This document shows positions 5,854 to 12,280 of a stretch of DNA of 12,280 nt, in pieces. The stretch is taken from assembly GCA_014859075.1 (NCBI GenBank), contig JACUUW010000041.1, forward strand, positions 1 through 12,280. Direction: 5' to 3'. This DNA comes from Desulforudis sp. Its GTDB lineage: Bacteria > Bacillota > Desulfotomaculia > Desulfotomaculales > Desulforudaceae. The translations under genes were made by a program, and so were the position numbers. The notes beneath the pieces were generated by a model, which made no database searches, had not been told where the DNA came from, and saw only the letters and a program-made list of their open reading frames with translations. Numbering within the stretch: position 1 is the first letter of the stretch; each line of letters starts with the position of its first letter.

Positions 5854-7548
5854 GTGGAGTTGTGGGTGATTATAGTGTTCGGTCTTCTGGGTGGCATGGG
5901 CCTGCTCCTTTACGGCATGCACGTCTTGAGCGAAGGCCTCCAAAAAATCGCCGGCCATAAGCTGCGGGGCACGCTCGGTTCTATAACCCGGAACCGATTT
6001 CTAGGACTCGGGGTGGGCTCCGCCGTCACCATCTTGTTCCAGAGCAGTACGGCCACCACGGTCATCCTGGTCGGTCTGGCCAGTGCCGGGGTGATGTCCC
6101 TCCGGCAGACCCTGCCGATCGTTCTGGGCGCCGATATCGGCACAACCGTTACCGCCCAGTTGATCGCGCTGAAGGTTACCGAAATCGCGCTGCCCATCGT
6201 CGCCGTTGGGGCCAGCATCATCTTCTTCACCAGGCGCGACCGCTACCGGAGGATCGGGCAGGTGTTCCTGGGCTTCGGGCTCCTTTTCCTGGGCCTGAAG
6301 ATCATGGGTGACGCCATGTACCCGCTTCGCGACGAACCTTTTCTAGTCAACCTGCTGACAACCATGAGTGACTATCCGTTCCTGGCCATTATCGCGGGGG
6401 CCGTCTTCACCTTCCTGGTACACAGCAGCGCGGCGGCCGTGGGCATCATCATGCTTTTGGCCATGCAAGACCTGGTGACGCTTAACGCCGCCATCTACCT
6501 GCTCTTCGGGGCCAACATCGGGACCTCGTTCACCGCGATCTTGTCCAGTCTGGGGTCGTCACGGGAAGCCCAACGGGTGGCGCTGGCGCACTTCCTGTTC
6601 AAACTGGCGGGCGTGCTCTTGTTCCTGCCCTTCGTCAACCCATTCGCGTATTTTATCACCTCTATCACCGGCACGATCGCCTATCAGGTGGCCAACGTGC
6701 ACACCTTTTTTAACATCGCCATCGCCTTGCTGTTCCTGCCCTTCACCGACCACTTCGCCACCCTCTTGAACCGGGTTCTGCCCGACCGGGAAAGCTGTGA
6801 GCTGGATATGCGGCCCAAGTACCTCGACGAAACCATCATCGCTTCCAGCCCTTCGCTGGCCCTGGGTCTGGCCACCCGCGAAATTCTCCGCACCTACGAC
6901 CTGGTCTATTACATGACTTCAAACACCAGCCGGGTGTTTGAACGGAACGACCGGGATTTGCTGGATACCATTTTGCATACCGAGGAGAAAGTGGATACCC
7001 TCGCCCGGGCCACGAAATCCTACCTGGCCAACGTGTTGCGCCAACCCCTTTCCCGGCTGGAGTTCCAGCGGTGCATGGGTCTGGTCCACGTCATCACCGA
7101 TCTGGAACACATTGGAGACATTATTGAAAAGAGCATCGCCGATCTGGCCGAGTGTAAGATGTACAGCGGCTGTGATTTCTCGGACGAAGGTTGGGAAGAG
7201 CTGAAAATCCTCCACCAGCGCATTTGTAATCTGATGGAGAAGACCCATGAGGCGCTGGCCACCAATAACGCCCACCTGGCGGATACGGCCACGCGGCTAC
7301 AGCCGAAGATCCTGATCATGGAGCGGAAGCTCCGGCAGTTCCACATTCACCGGCTTCGGATCGGCGTGCAAAAGTCAGAAGCTACCAGTTCCATCCACCT
7401 GGACCTGATTAATGCCTATGTACGGATCAGTGAACACGTACGGAACATCGCCGTGGCCATTGTGGAGGAAGTGGTGGGCATCAAGAGTCCGTCCGTACAG
7501 GACGAAATGGCCACCGCCACCGTAACCGAGGCTGATGAAACCCTCTAA
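5854..7548 (+). CDS. Na/Pi cotransporter family protein with PhoU-like C-terminus
   Basis: The 564-residue membrane protein belongs to the NptA/YjbB-type Na/Pi cotransporters, which couple phosphate movement to sodium. The N-terminal 310 residues hold many hydrophobic helices and the two inverted family repeats: QSSTATT (63-69) with GADIGTT (92-98), and HSSAAAV (190-196) with GANIGTS (219-225). Residues about 335-545 are a helical PhoU-like domain, as in the longer family members. It may sense phosphate state or regulate transport. GTG at 5854 is chosen over the ATG at 5830 because AGGAGG at 5841-5846 lies 7 bases before it, and because MELWVIIVFGLLGGMGLLLYGM is how family members begin. A strong promoter and a long leader precede it. 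No pst, phoU or phoR gene is adjacent. Its stop overlaps the stop of the convergent ytpB. Confidence 0.93.
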   Translation: MELWVIIVFGLLGGMGLLLYGMHVLSEGLQKIAGHKLRGTLGSITRNRFLGLGVGSAVTILFQSSTATTVILVGLASAGVMSLRQTLPIVLGADIGTTVTAQLIALKVTEIALPIVAVGASIIFFTRRDRYRRIGQVFLGFGLLFLGLKIMGDAMYPLRDEPFLVNLLTTMSDYPFLAIIAGAVFTFLVHSSAAAVGIIMLLAMQDLVTLNAAIYLLFGANIGTSFTAILSSLGSSREAQRVALAHFLFKLAGVLLFLPFVNPFAYFITSITGTIAYQVANVHTFFNIAIALLFLPFTDHFATLLNRVLPDRESCELDMRPKYLDETIIASSPSLALGLATREILRTYDLVYYMTSNTSRVFERNDRDLLDTILHTEEKVDTLARATKSYLANVLRQPLSRLEFQRCMGLVHVITDLEHIGDIIEKSIADLAECKMYSGCDFSDEGWEELKILHQRICNLMEKTHEALATNNAHLADTATRLQPKILIMERKLRQFHIHRLRIGVQKSEATSSIHLDLINAYVRISEHVRNIAVAIVEEVVGIKSPSVQDEMATATVTEADETL

Positions 7549-8615
7549 ATCACCCCGACGCGCCGCAGTCCCCGGCACATCCGGTGCATCATCCGGGCGT
7601 CGTAGCCGGCTTCACGAAAGAGTACGTCCGACACCCCGTTCAGCCCTTGCTGCTCGACCTTGGGGTCTGACAGGTAAACCGCCAAAAGGCCTTTGACCAC
7701 CGTACGGTGAAACAAGGGCCTGCGGAGGTCCGCCACCTGCTTCAAGGCCTCGCCCAGGAACAGCCTTAATCTCCGCCCGCAGGTATCCAGATCGGGATAA
7801 TAAAAGCAGAAGTTCAGGTCCCCGCCCTCCCGGTCCTCCTGCTGGTCAATGAAGTAGTCCAGGAGAATGTGCAGACTGCACACCCACGGGAAATAGGCCC
7901 GGATCAAGGCCTGCACCTCTTCAGGCGCAAGATCTGTGCGGGTCGCCGCCGACAACAGGGCGAACATGCCCAGGGTCGATCCGCTCGCCGCCGCGAACTC
8001 CCACCAATCCAGGTCCGGGTAACTAAACCGGTGTTCATTAAACCACGCGGTGAGCAGCGGTTCGCGGGACGAAAAGTCGGTGTGCTTGTACACCTGAAGG
8101 TCGGAGTACAGTTCAACCAACCGGATCACCTCTTCCCGCACCAGCGGGTATGACGGCAGAGTGGCGAGTACCCCACGGCACTCGTCAACCAGGGCCTGGA
8201 GATAACCCCCATCGCCACCGTAAGGGTACAGCAGGTAAAAATCCGGCACCTCCCGGTCAGGGTCGACGGCGCACAGCATGGCCTCATGCAGCAACCGGAA
8301 AGCGTGGCGGTCCCGACAGCCGGCCCGGTCGCACAGATTGTCCAGGTAGTCGCTGATGGTCTGCAAGGCCACAATGAGCCGTACCACGTCGCGCCGGAAG
8401 CCTCCGGAGGTGATGGCGAACACGCTCCCGCCCTGCGCGTGAAAACGCTTGTGGCGGATGCTTGACGCCGCGTGCCGGGCGAGTTCCCGTTGGGGGCACT
8501 CGTCCAACTTCGCCTGCCACCGGGCGAGTTCACGGTCTACCTCGGGCAGCACCGACGTGACCAGGCGGCCGATAATGGCCACTTTGGCCGGTATCTTGCG
8601 GGCCACAAATAACAT
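7545..8615 (-). CDS. ytpB: Tetraprenyl-beta-curcumene synthase family protein (DUF2600)
   Basis: At 356 residues this matches DUF2600/YtpB in length and motifs. In Bacillus subtilis YtpB cyclises the C35 tetraprenyl diphosphate to tetraprenyl-beta-curcumene, the first committed step to sesquarterpenes found in spores. Visible are SDYLDNLCDR (residues 88-97), DWWEFAAASGSTLGMFAL (203-220) and the Asp-rich DYFIDQQEDREGGDLNF (253-269), the likely Mg-diphosphate binding sites. ATG at 8615 has GGAGGA about 6 bases upstream; an in-frame start at 8660 would add 15 residues but lacks such a site. The cyclase partner (SqhC) and a long-chain prenyl synthase are not in this window. The gene follows feoA-feoB-mntR on the same strand but has its own promoter. 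Product identity in this organism is inferred from B. subtilis. Confidence 0.9.
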   Translation of the reverse strand: MLFVARKIPAKVAIIGRLVTSVLPEVDRELARWQAKLDECPQRELARHAASSIRHKRFHAQGGSVFAITSGGFRRDVVRLIVALQTISDYLDNLCDRAGCRDRHAFRLLHEAMLCAVDPDREVPDFYLLYPYGGDGGYLQALVDECRGVLATLPSYPLVREEVIRLVELYSDLQVYKHTDFSSREPLLTAWFNEHRFSYPDLDWWEFAAASGSTLGMFALLSAATRTDLAPEEVQALIRAYFPWVCSLHILLDYFIDQQEDREGGDLNFCFYYPDLDTCGRRLRLFLGEALKQVADLRRPLFHRTVVKGLLAVYLSDPKVEQQGLNGVSDVLFREAGYDARMMHRMCRGLRRVGVI

Positions 8616-8692
8616 TGCGAATCCTCCGCCTGAGGCTGCAATCGTCACTAGTTTTACCACAACCGAAAACCATTTATTCGCCAGTTATCCAT

Positions 8693-8722
8693 ATGATACT
8701 ACCCACCAGGCCCTTTTGGCAA
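8693..8722 (-). promoter_or_regulatory. Sigma-A-type promoter of ytpB
   Basis: On the minus strand TTGCCA (8722-8717) and TATCAT (8698-8693) are 18 bases apart, each with 5 of 6 consensus bases. Transcription would start near 8686, about 70 bases before the ATG at 8615. It lies just past the end of the mntR-type gene, so ytpB can be expressed apart from the feo operon. Confidence 0.55.
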
Positions 8723-8750
8723 AAAATCGCGGTGCTCGGCGGCATCGTCC

Positions 8751-9149
8751 CTATTCGCTCTTAACCTCTTTGAACACCTCCGGATGACGTTCCACGAGAT
8801 CGAGGAATTTCTTGATTCTTTCCAGGTTGTCCCTGTTGATGTAGTGTTCGATTCCTTCCACCACCAACTCGGCGGCGTCCTGCAGTCCAATGATCTCTAT
8901 CAGCCGGTTCAGCAACTGGTGTCTCTCGAGCAGAAACCGGCCGGCCGCCTCTCCCTCCGACGTCAGCGCGATACCCCGGTACTTTTCGTAAACGATCAGG
9001 TTCCGGCGGGCCAGTTTCCCCAGCATTCTGGTTACCGCCGGCGGCGTTACGTTGAGGTGGTCGGCGATGTCGATGACCCGGGCGTATCCTTTCCGTACTT
9101 GCAGCCGGTAGATAGTCTCCACATAGTCCTCCATGCAGTGGGTGAGCAA
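8751..9149 (-). CDS. mntR: DtxR/MntR-family metal-dependent repressor
   Basis: The 132-residue protein is a winged-helix DtxR-family regulator of the short MntR type, without the SH3-like third domain. Residues 1-60 are the DNA-binding part (YARVIDIADHLNVTPPAVTRML helix-turn-helix, wing YEKYRGIALT). The rest is the dimerisation domain. The metal ligands of B. subtilis MntR are all present: Asp 8, Glu 11, His 77, and Glu 98, Glu 101, His 102 in VEGIEHY (one residue earlier than in MntR). Asp 8 is the residue tied to manganese preference. TTG at 9149 is chosen because AGGAGGG lies 7 bases upstream; the ATG at 9134 is too far from it and would start at Met 6, although it keeps Asp 8. It follows feoB by 33 bases, so it is probably the last gene of a self-regulated feo operon, and its effector could be iron, manganese or both. 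Confidence 0.88.
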   Translation of the reverse strand: MLTHCMEDYVETIYRLQVRKGYARVIDIADHLNVTPPAVTRMLGKLARRNLIVYEKYRGIALTSEGEAAGRFLLERHQLLNRLIEIIGLQDAAELVVEGIEHYINRDNLERIKKFLDLVERHPEVFKEVKSE

Positions 9150-9182
9150 GGCCGGTCCCTCCTTCCTCCACCGTCACTACAG

Positions 9183-11252
9183 CTATCCCAGGCCCAGCGC
9201 TAGGCCCACCCGGTATGCCGCGAAGGTCAGGACCACCGCCCAGGCGAGCGGGAGCACAATCGCCCACGCCGTCCACTTGATGCTCCGCGTTTCCCGGTAA
9301 ATCACCACGCCGGTGTAAGCACACGGCATGCAAAGCATGTAGAACAGCAGGAAATTGAAAGCGGTCAACAACGACCAGTTCACGGCCAGCAAACCCTCGA
9401 TCAAACCGGAGCCGGAGAGGTCGGCGGCGAGGCCGTTGGTGATGGCCAGCGAACCGATCACGATCTCCTTGGCCGGAAAGGCGAATAGAATGGCCGTCAG
9501 GATGCCGCCGTCAAGCCCGAACAACCGTCCCACCGGGTCCAGGCCGCCGATCATCCGCCCGGTGAGGGTCAGTTCAAAGCCACCGCCCGCCGGGTAGTTG
9601 CTCATGAACCAAATCAACAAGGTAATGGGCGCGGCCACCGCCGCAGCACGTACCAGAACGTGCACGACCCTGTCCCTCAAAGTACGGGTGATCACCCGCA
9701 GGAACTGGGGACGGCGGTAGGGCGGAAGTTCCATGACGAAGGCCGGTTGTTGACCTTTGAGCACCGTGCGGCTCAAAAGTACCGTGCTGGCCATTACCGT
9801 GCCCAGGCTGATCAGGAACAGGGCTGTCACCACCAGCGGGCCGGTCGTGCCGAAAAACAGGACGGCCATGGGCAGAATAACCCCTATCCTCCCGTTGCAC
9901 GGGACCAGACTGTTGGTGATCACCGCCATCAGCCGGTGCGAACCCTCCAGGATCCGTGCCGACATCACCCCGGGAATATTGCAGCCGTAACCCATCATGC
10001 AGGTGAGACAGTGCTTCCCCTGGGAACCGACCACCTGCATCGGCCGGTCCATGTTGAAAGCGATCCGCGGAATGAAACCGCTGTCCTCCAGAAGCGCAAA
10101 CAGGACAAAAAAAATCGCCATCGTCGGCAGCATCACCGCGATCACCGTGCCCACGCCGACAATGACGCCGTCCACCAGCGGCCCGGCGATCCAGTACGGC
10201 GCGTTTACCGCCGCCAGTACCGCGCCGGCGGTTGCCTCCACTCCGACAAACAGGACGTCCAGAAGCGCACTCAGCGGCTCTGCACCGAACATGGTAATTC
10301 CCAGAATTGCCGCAAGCGCACCCACCATTACCGGAAAGGACAGCCACCGGTGCGTCACGATGGCATCCACCCGCTGGGTGAAATCGGGCCGCGGCCGGTC
10401 CGGTTCCCCAATAACCGAACGGGCCGTACGGCGGGCGAATCCGTAAAGGTCCCGCGCCATGTCGGTGCTCAGGTCTCCGGGGTAACCGGCCCGGAGGGCC
10501 GCAATCTTTGCCCGCAACCCTTCCCGAACCTCCGGCCCGAACATCACCAGGATGTCGGTTTCACCGCGGAGCAGCTTGACGGCCAGCCATCTTGCCGGGT
10601 ACGGCGGTGGATGGCAACGGTTCAGCACCTGCTCCGCTTCCCCAATAACCGCTTCCACCTGCGCGCCGTAGAACCGCCGCTCCGGAGAACGGGCGGTCCC
10701 GCCGGCCAACCGAACCACTTTCTGCAACAGTTCATCCAGGCCCCGTCTTTTCGCCGCGGCGACGGGTACAACCTCCACCCCCAAGCGTCGCGACAGTTCG
10801 GTACCATTGACGGTAATACCCCGCTTCTCGGCTTCATCCATCATGTTCAGGGCCACGACCACCCGGTCGTGAATCTCCAGGCATTGGAGCACCAGGTACA
10901 GCGTGCGCTCCAGGTTCGTGGCGTCGGCCATGGCGATTACCGCGTCCACCCCGCCGCCCAGGAGGTAGTCCCTGGCGATGATCTCCTCCTGGGAGGTGGC
11001 GTGCAAGCTGTAGGTGCCCGGCAAATCCACCAGGCGCAAACGCTCGTTTCGGTGCCGGCATAAACCCTCGGCGCGTTCCACCGTTTTCCCGGGCCAGTTG
11101 CCCACGTACTGGTTCAATCCGGTCAACTCGTTAAATAGGGTGCTCTTTCCGATGTTTGGGTTTCCCGCCAGGGCGACTGTCAGGTTGAATCTCCCCGGTG
11201 TTGTCCCGCCCAACCGCCCGTTCGGTTCGCTGGCCGCTTGGGGGTGCCCCAA
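9183..11252 (-). CDS. feoB: Ferrous iron transporter FeoB
   Basis: FeoB is the G-protein-linked inner membrane transporter for Fe(II). The 689-residue product has a cytosolic G domain: GNPNIGKST (30-38), GNWPGKTVE (51-59), DLPGTYSL (76-83), NMMD (136-139) and VAAAK (164-168). A helical spacer follows (about 190-285), then a membrane domain. The membrane part keeps HCLTCMMGYGCNIPGVM (414-430), FPAKEIVIG (592-600) and a C-terminal Cys pair in YMLCMPC (638-644). The second gate motif reads LVPCNGRIGVI (449-459), where most FeoB proteins have a Ser-Cys-Ala-Arg-type motif. Start TTG at 11252 has GGAGGT 9 bases upstream and begins 2 bases after the feoA stop, showing translational coupling. The frame is open up to 11561, but that part lies over feoA in another frame. 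No feoC was seen. Confidence 0.93.
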   Translation of the reverse strand: MGHPQAASEPNGRLGGTTPGRFNLTVALAGNPNIGKSTLFNELTGLNQYVGNWPGKTVERAEGLCRHRNERLRLVDLPGTYSLHATSQEEIIARDYLLGGGVDAVIAMADATNLERTLYLVLQCLEIHDRVVVALNMMDEAEKRGITVNGTELSRRLGVEVVPVAAAKRRGLDELLQKVVRLAGGTARSPERRFYGAQVEAVIGEAEQVLNRCHPPPYPARWLAVKLLRGETDILVMFGPEVREGLRAKIAALRAGYPGDLSTDMARDLYGFARRTARSVIGEPDRPRPDFTQRVDAIVTHRWLSFPVMVGALAAILGITMFGAEPLSALLDVLFVGVEATAGAVLAAVNAPYWIAGPLVDGVIVGVGTVIAVMLPTMAIFFVLFALLEDSGFIPRIAFNMDRPMQVVGSQGKHCLTCMMGYGCNIPGVMSARILEGSHRLMAVITNSLVPCNGRIGVILPMAVLFFGTTGPLVVTALFLISLGTVMASTVLLSRTVLKGQQPAFVMELPPYRRPQFLRVITRTLRDRVVHVLVRAAAVAAPITLLIWFMSNYPAGGGFELTLTGRMIGGLDPVGRLFGLDGGILTAILFAFPAKEIVIGSLAITNGLAADLSGSGLIEGLLAVNWSLLTAFNFLLFYMLCMPCAYTGVVIYRETRSIKWTAWAIVLPLAWAVVLTFAAYRVGLALGLG

Positions 11253-11254
11253 GA

Positions 11255-11497
11255 TTACCTCACCTCCTCCACCACTATCTGCGCCGCTTCCGATTTCCTG
11301 AGCGCGATACAGAATCCGCGTACCCGGTAGGCTACCGGACCCGACATCGGCGCTCTCAAAAGAACCTCGACCGGGGTATCCGGGACCAGCCCCATGTCCA
11401 ATAATCTTTGGTACCAGGGACCATGCAAAACCTTTGTTACAACACCTTTCCGCCGGATCCCCAATTGATTCAGGGTCAGCTGCCGCGTCTCCGCCAT
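11255..11497 (-). CDS. feoA: FeoA, ferrous iron transport accessory protein
   Basis: The 80-residue protein is a complete SH3-like FeoA domain, a small cytosolic partner needed for full FeoB activity. Typical features are LTLNQLGIRRKGVVTKV at the start, the QRLLDMGLVPDTPVEVL core (30-46) and the GPVAYRVRGFCIALRKSEAA segment (53-72). ATG at 11497 is preceded by an AGGGGG ribosome binding site about 10 bases upstream. It is the first gene of feoA-feoB-mntR: feoB starts 2 bases after its TAA. A 27-base palindrome lies about 35-65 bases upstream of the ATG, probably the operator of the operon. Confidence 0.93.
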   Translation of the reverse strand: MAETRQLTLNQLGIRRKGVVTKVLHGPWYQRLLDMGLVPDTPVEVLLRAPMSGPVAYRVRGFCIALRKSEAAQIVVEEVR

Positions 11498-11532
11498 CGT
11501 TGGACTTCCCCCTCTTCGGCGCGTTGCTGTTA

Positions 11533-11559
11533 GCCCGGGTTAAGACTCTTAACCGGGGC
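11533..11559. promoter_or_regulatory. Palindromic operator candidate upstream of feoA
   Basis: The core is a perfect inverted repeat GGTTAAGA-C-TCTTAACC (11538-11554). After one mismatched base on each side it continues with GCCC on the left and GGGC on the right, so 24 of 26 flanking positions obey the symmetry over 27 bases. It lies in the feoA leader/promoter region. DtxR and MntR dimers bind palindromes of comparable size and AT/TAA content, and such a protein is encoded in the same operon. The core promoter itself could not be fixed with confidence. Confidence 0.6.
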
Positions 11560-11660
11560 AAAACGTTTCTCTAGTAGATACGTTATGGCCGGGCGGCCCG
11601 TAAGGAAACTTGTCCTAAAGCTTCGATTGCCGGTTAATTCGCCACAAACGGCACGCAAAC

Positions 11661-11689
11661 AATGAGGAGGGGGTCATCCCCCTCCTCAT
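11661..11689 (-). terminator. Strong hairpin terminator after the SpoIID-type gene
   Basis: Arms of 12 bases (11662-11673 and 11678-11689) pair perfectly around a 4-base loop. On the minus strand the stem reads ATGAGGAGGGGG on its 5' side, the 3' arm is its complement, and TTGTTTG follows. It lies 24 bases past the stop of the SpoIID-type gene and upstream of the feo operon, so it should insulate feo from read-through. On the plus strand no T-run follows, so it is probably one-directional. Confidence 0.75.
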
Positions 11690-11712
11690 GTCGCGCATGG
11701 TTTCTTTATTTT

Positions 11713-12280
11713 TCAGTCCCAGAGCTTCTCGATCCGGAGGTTGTTGAAATAATACCGCACGATGTCCGCCGCCGGCGTGCCCTGGTTCGCCATTTCGAAT
11801 GTACCCCACTGGCTCATGCCGACGCCGTGTCCGTAGCCGGTACCCTCGAAGGTAACCCGGTCACCGGCCACGTCAATGGACTGGATTTTGGTCGACTTCA
11901 ATTCGGTGCTGCCCAAAGCGATTCGAAGCTCAGGCCCGGGTACTTCCGCATTCCCGACTCGTATGCGCGTGGCCCGATTTGACGGTCCGCGTTCGGTGAC
12001 CTCGATCGGCACTGGATCAGCCCCGGGATCCTCGCCCAATTGTCGCACCGCCTCCGCCACCTGGCTCCTCGAAAAGGTGGCCGTCCAGTTGGCATCCTCC
12101 GGCGGCGCCTGGTCGGAATCCGGGGATTCAATGGACTGGATGTACGGCGGCTCTCGTCCCTTCCAGTTCAAGCCCTCCCTGGCGGTAGCCGTCTCACCGC
12201 CCGCATGCGCATGGAACCAGGCGTTGATGAAGTTGTTTCGGTGTATCGCCACCTCACCCCGTGTGCGCTGCACCGCGTTC
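11713..12280 (-). CDS. SpoIID/LytB-domain protein, C-terminal part (5' end outside window)
   Basis: The frame is open from the window edge to TGA at 11713. It shows the C-terminal half of a SpoIID/LytB-domain protein. SpoIID is a lytic transglycosylase that cuts glycan strands during engulfment in sporulation. Landmarks are NAVQRTRGEVAI near the edge, FHAHAGGETATA (SpoIID: FHSTSGG), PYIQSIESPDSD, and GTGYGHGVGMSQWGTFEMA close to the end, the hallmark GxGHGVGMSQ motif. The region that should hold the catalytic glutamate is upstream and not visible, so SpoIID proper cannot be told from a paralogue. The GTG at 12273 is internal. A strong terminator follows; the feo operon, next on the same strand, is a separate unit. 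Confidence 0.87.
   Translation of the reverse strand, partial: NAVQRTRGEVAIHRNNFINAWFHAHAGGETATAREGLNWKGREPPYIQSIESPDSDQAPPEDANWTATFSRSQVAEAVRQLGEDPGADPVPIEVTERGPSNRATRIRVGNAEVPGPELRIALGSTELKSTKIQSIDVAGDRVTFEGTGYGHGVGMSQWGTFEMANQGTPAADIVRYYFNNLRIEKLWD

Noticed and set aside
8720..8750. Terminator after mntR, suggested by a run of six T on the minus strand
   Set aside because: The preceding GC-rich bases do not fold into a convincing stem, so only the T-run is present. It also overlaps the -35 box of the ytpB promoter.
9660..11063. Long plus-strand open frame (467 codons) opposite feoB
   Set aside because: It is the complement of a feoB gene with intact family motifs. The translation is rich in His, Arg, Gln and Pro with no domain, as expected for an antisense frame in GC-rich DNA.
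11253..11561. N-terminal extension of FeoB by about 103 residues
   Set aside because: The stretch lies over the complete feoA gene in another frame and its translation is low in complexity. The TTG at 11252 has a fitting ribosome binding site and directly follows the feoA stop.
11602..11617. Second regulator site upstream of feoA (AGGA-AACTTG-TCCT)
   Set aside because: The arms are only four bases long and do not match the strong palindrome at 11538-11554, so it is likely chance.
1..12280. CRISPR array, tRNA, rRNA, insertion sequence or phage gene
   Set aside because: No regularly spaced repeats, no cloverleaf-like sequence, no transposase or integrase motifs and no terminal inverted repeats with target duplications were seen on either strand.

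Overview
The window looks like a chromosomal segment of a GC-rich, endospore-forming, probably anaerobic Firmicute. A Clostridia of the Desulfotomaculum/Pelotomaculum/Moorella kind would fit, but the genus is inferred and not shown. The pointers are a SpoIID-type sporulation protein, a YtpB (DUF2600) sesquarterpene synthase, strong AGGAGG-type ribosome binding sites with frequent GTG and TTG starts, and a FeoAB ferrous iron system. Both edge genes are cut by the window. No rRNA, tRNA, CRISPR array, insertion sequence or integrase was seen, and no gene-free stretch exceeds about 230 bases.

Left part (1-2427). A MoxR-type AAA+ ATPase (5' end missing) is followed 12 bases later by a DUF2201 protein that joins a zinc-peptidase-like HExxH domain to a C-terminal von Willebrand A domain. 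The two are very likely one operon and one machine. A small cysteine-containing protein runs towards them on the minus strand, and the stop codons lie 4 bases apart.

Middle part (2428-5622). From a divergent promoter region an amidohydrolase is read to the right. It ends 26 bases inside a convergent YdjC/ChbG-type carbohydrate deacetylase. Next comes a minus-strand 56-residue double-membrane-span protein. It shares a divergent, AT-rich control region holding an inverted repeat with a plus-strand gene of unknown function.

Right part (5623-12280). A Na/phosphate cotransporter with a PhoU-like tail has a sigma-A promoter and a roughly 150-base leader with two hairpins. Its stop overlaps by 3 bases the stop of the convergent ytpB gene. 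Upstream of ytpB on the minus strand lies the operon feoA-feoB-mntR: ferrous iron (or manganese) uptake together with its own DtxR/MntR-family repressor. A near-perfect 27-base palindrome upstream of feoA is the natural candidate operator. The window ends in a SpoIID/LytB-domain gene, followed by a perfect 12-bp terminator hairpin.

Most genes are single-gene units of unrelated function. The two coherent groups are the ATPase/metallopeptidase-VWA pair and the self-regulated feo operon. I did not find a clearly new multi-gene system. The points most worth following are the Mn-type metal site in the regulator of an iron operon, the changed gate motif of FeoB, the ATPase/VWA pair, and the orphan 313-residue protein.
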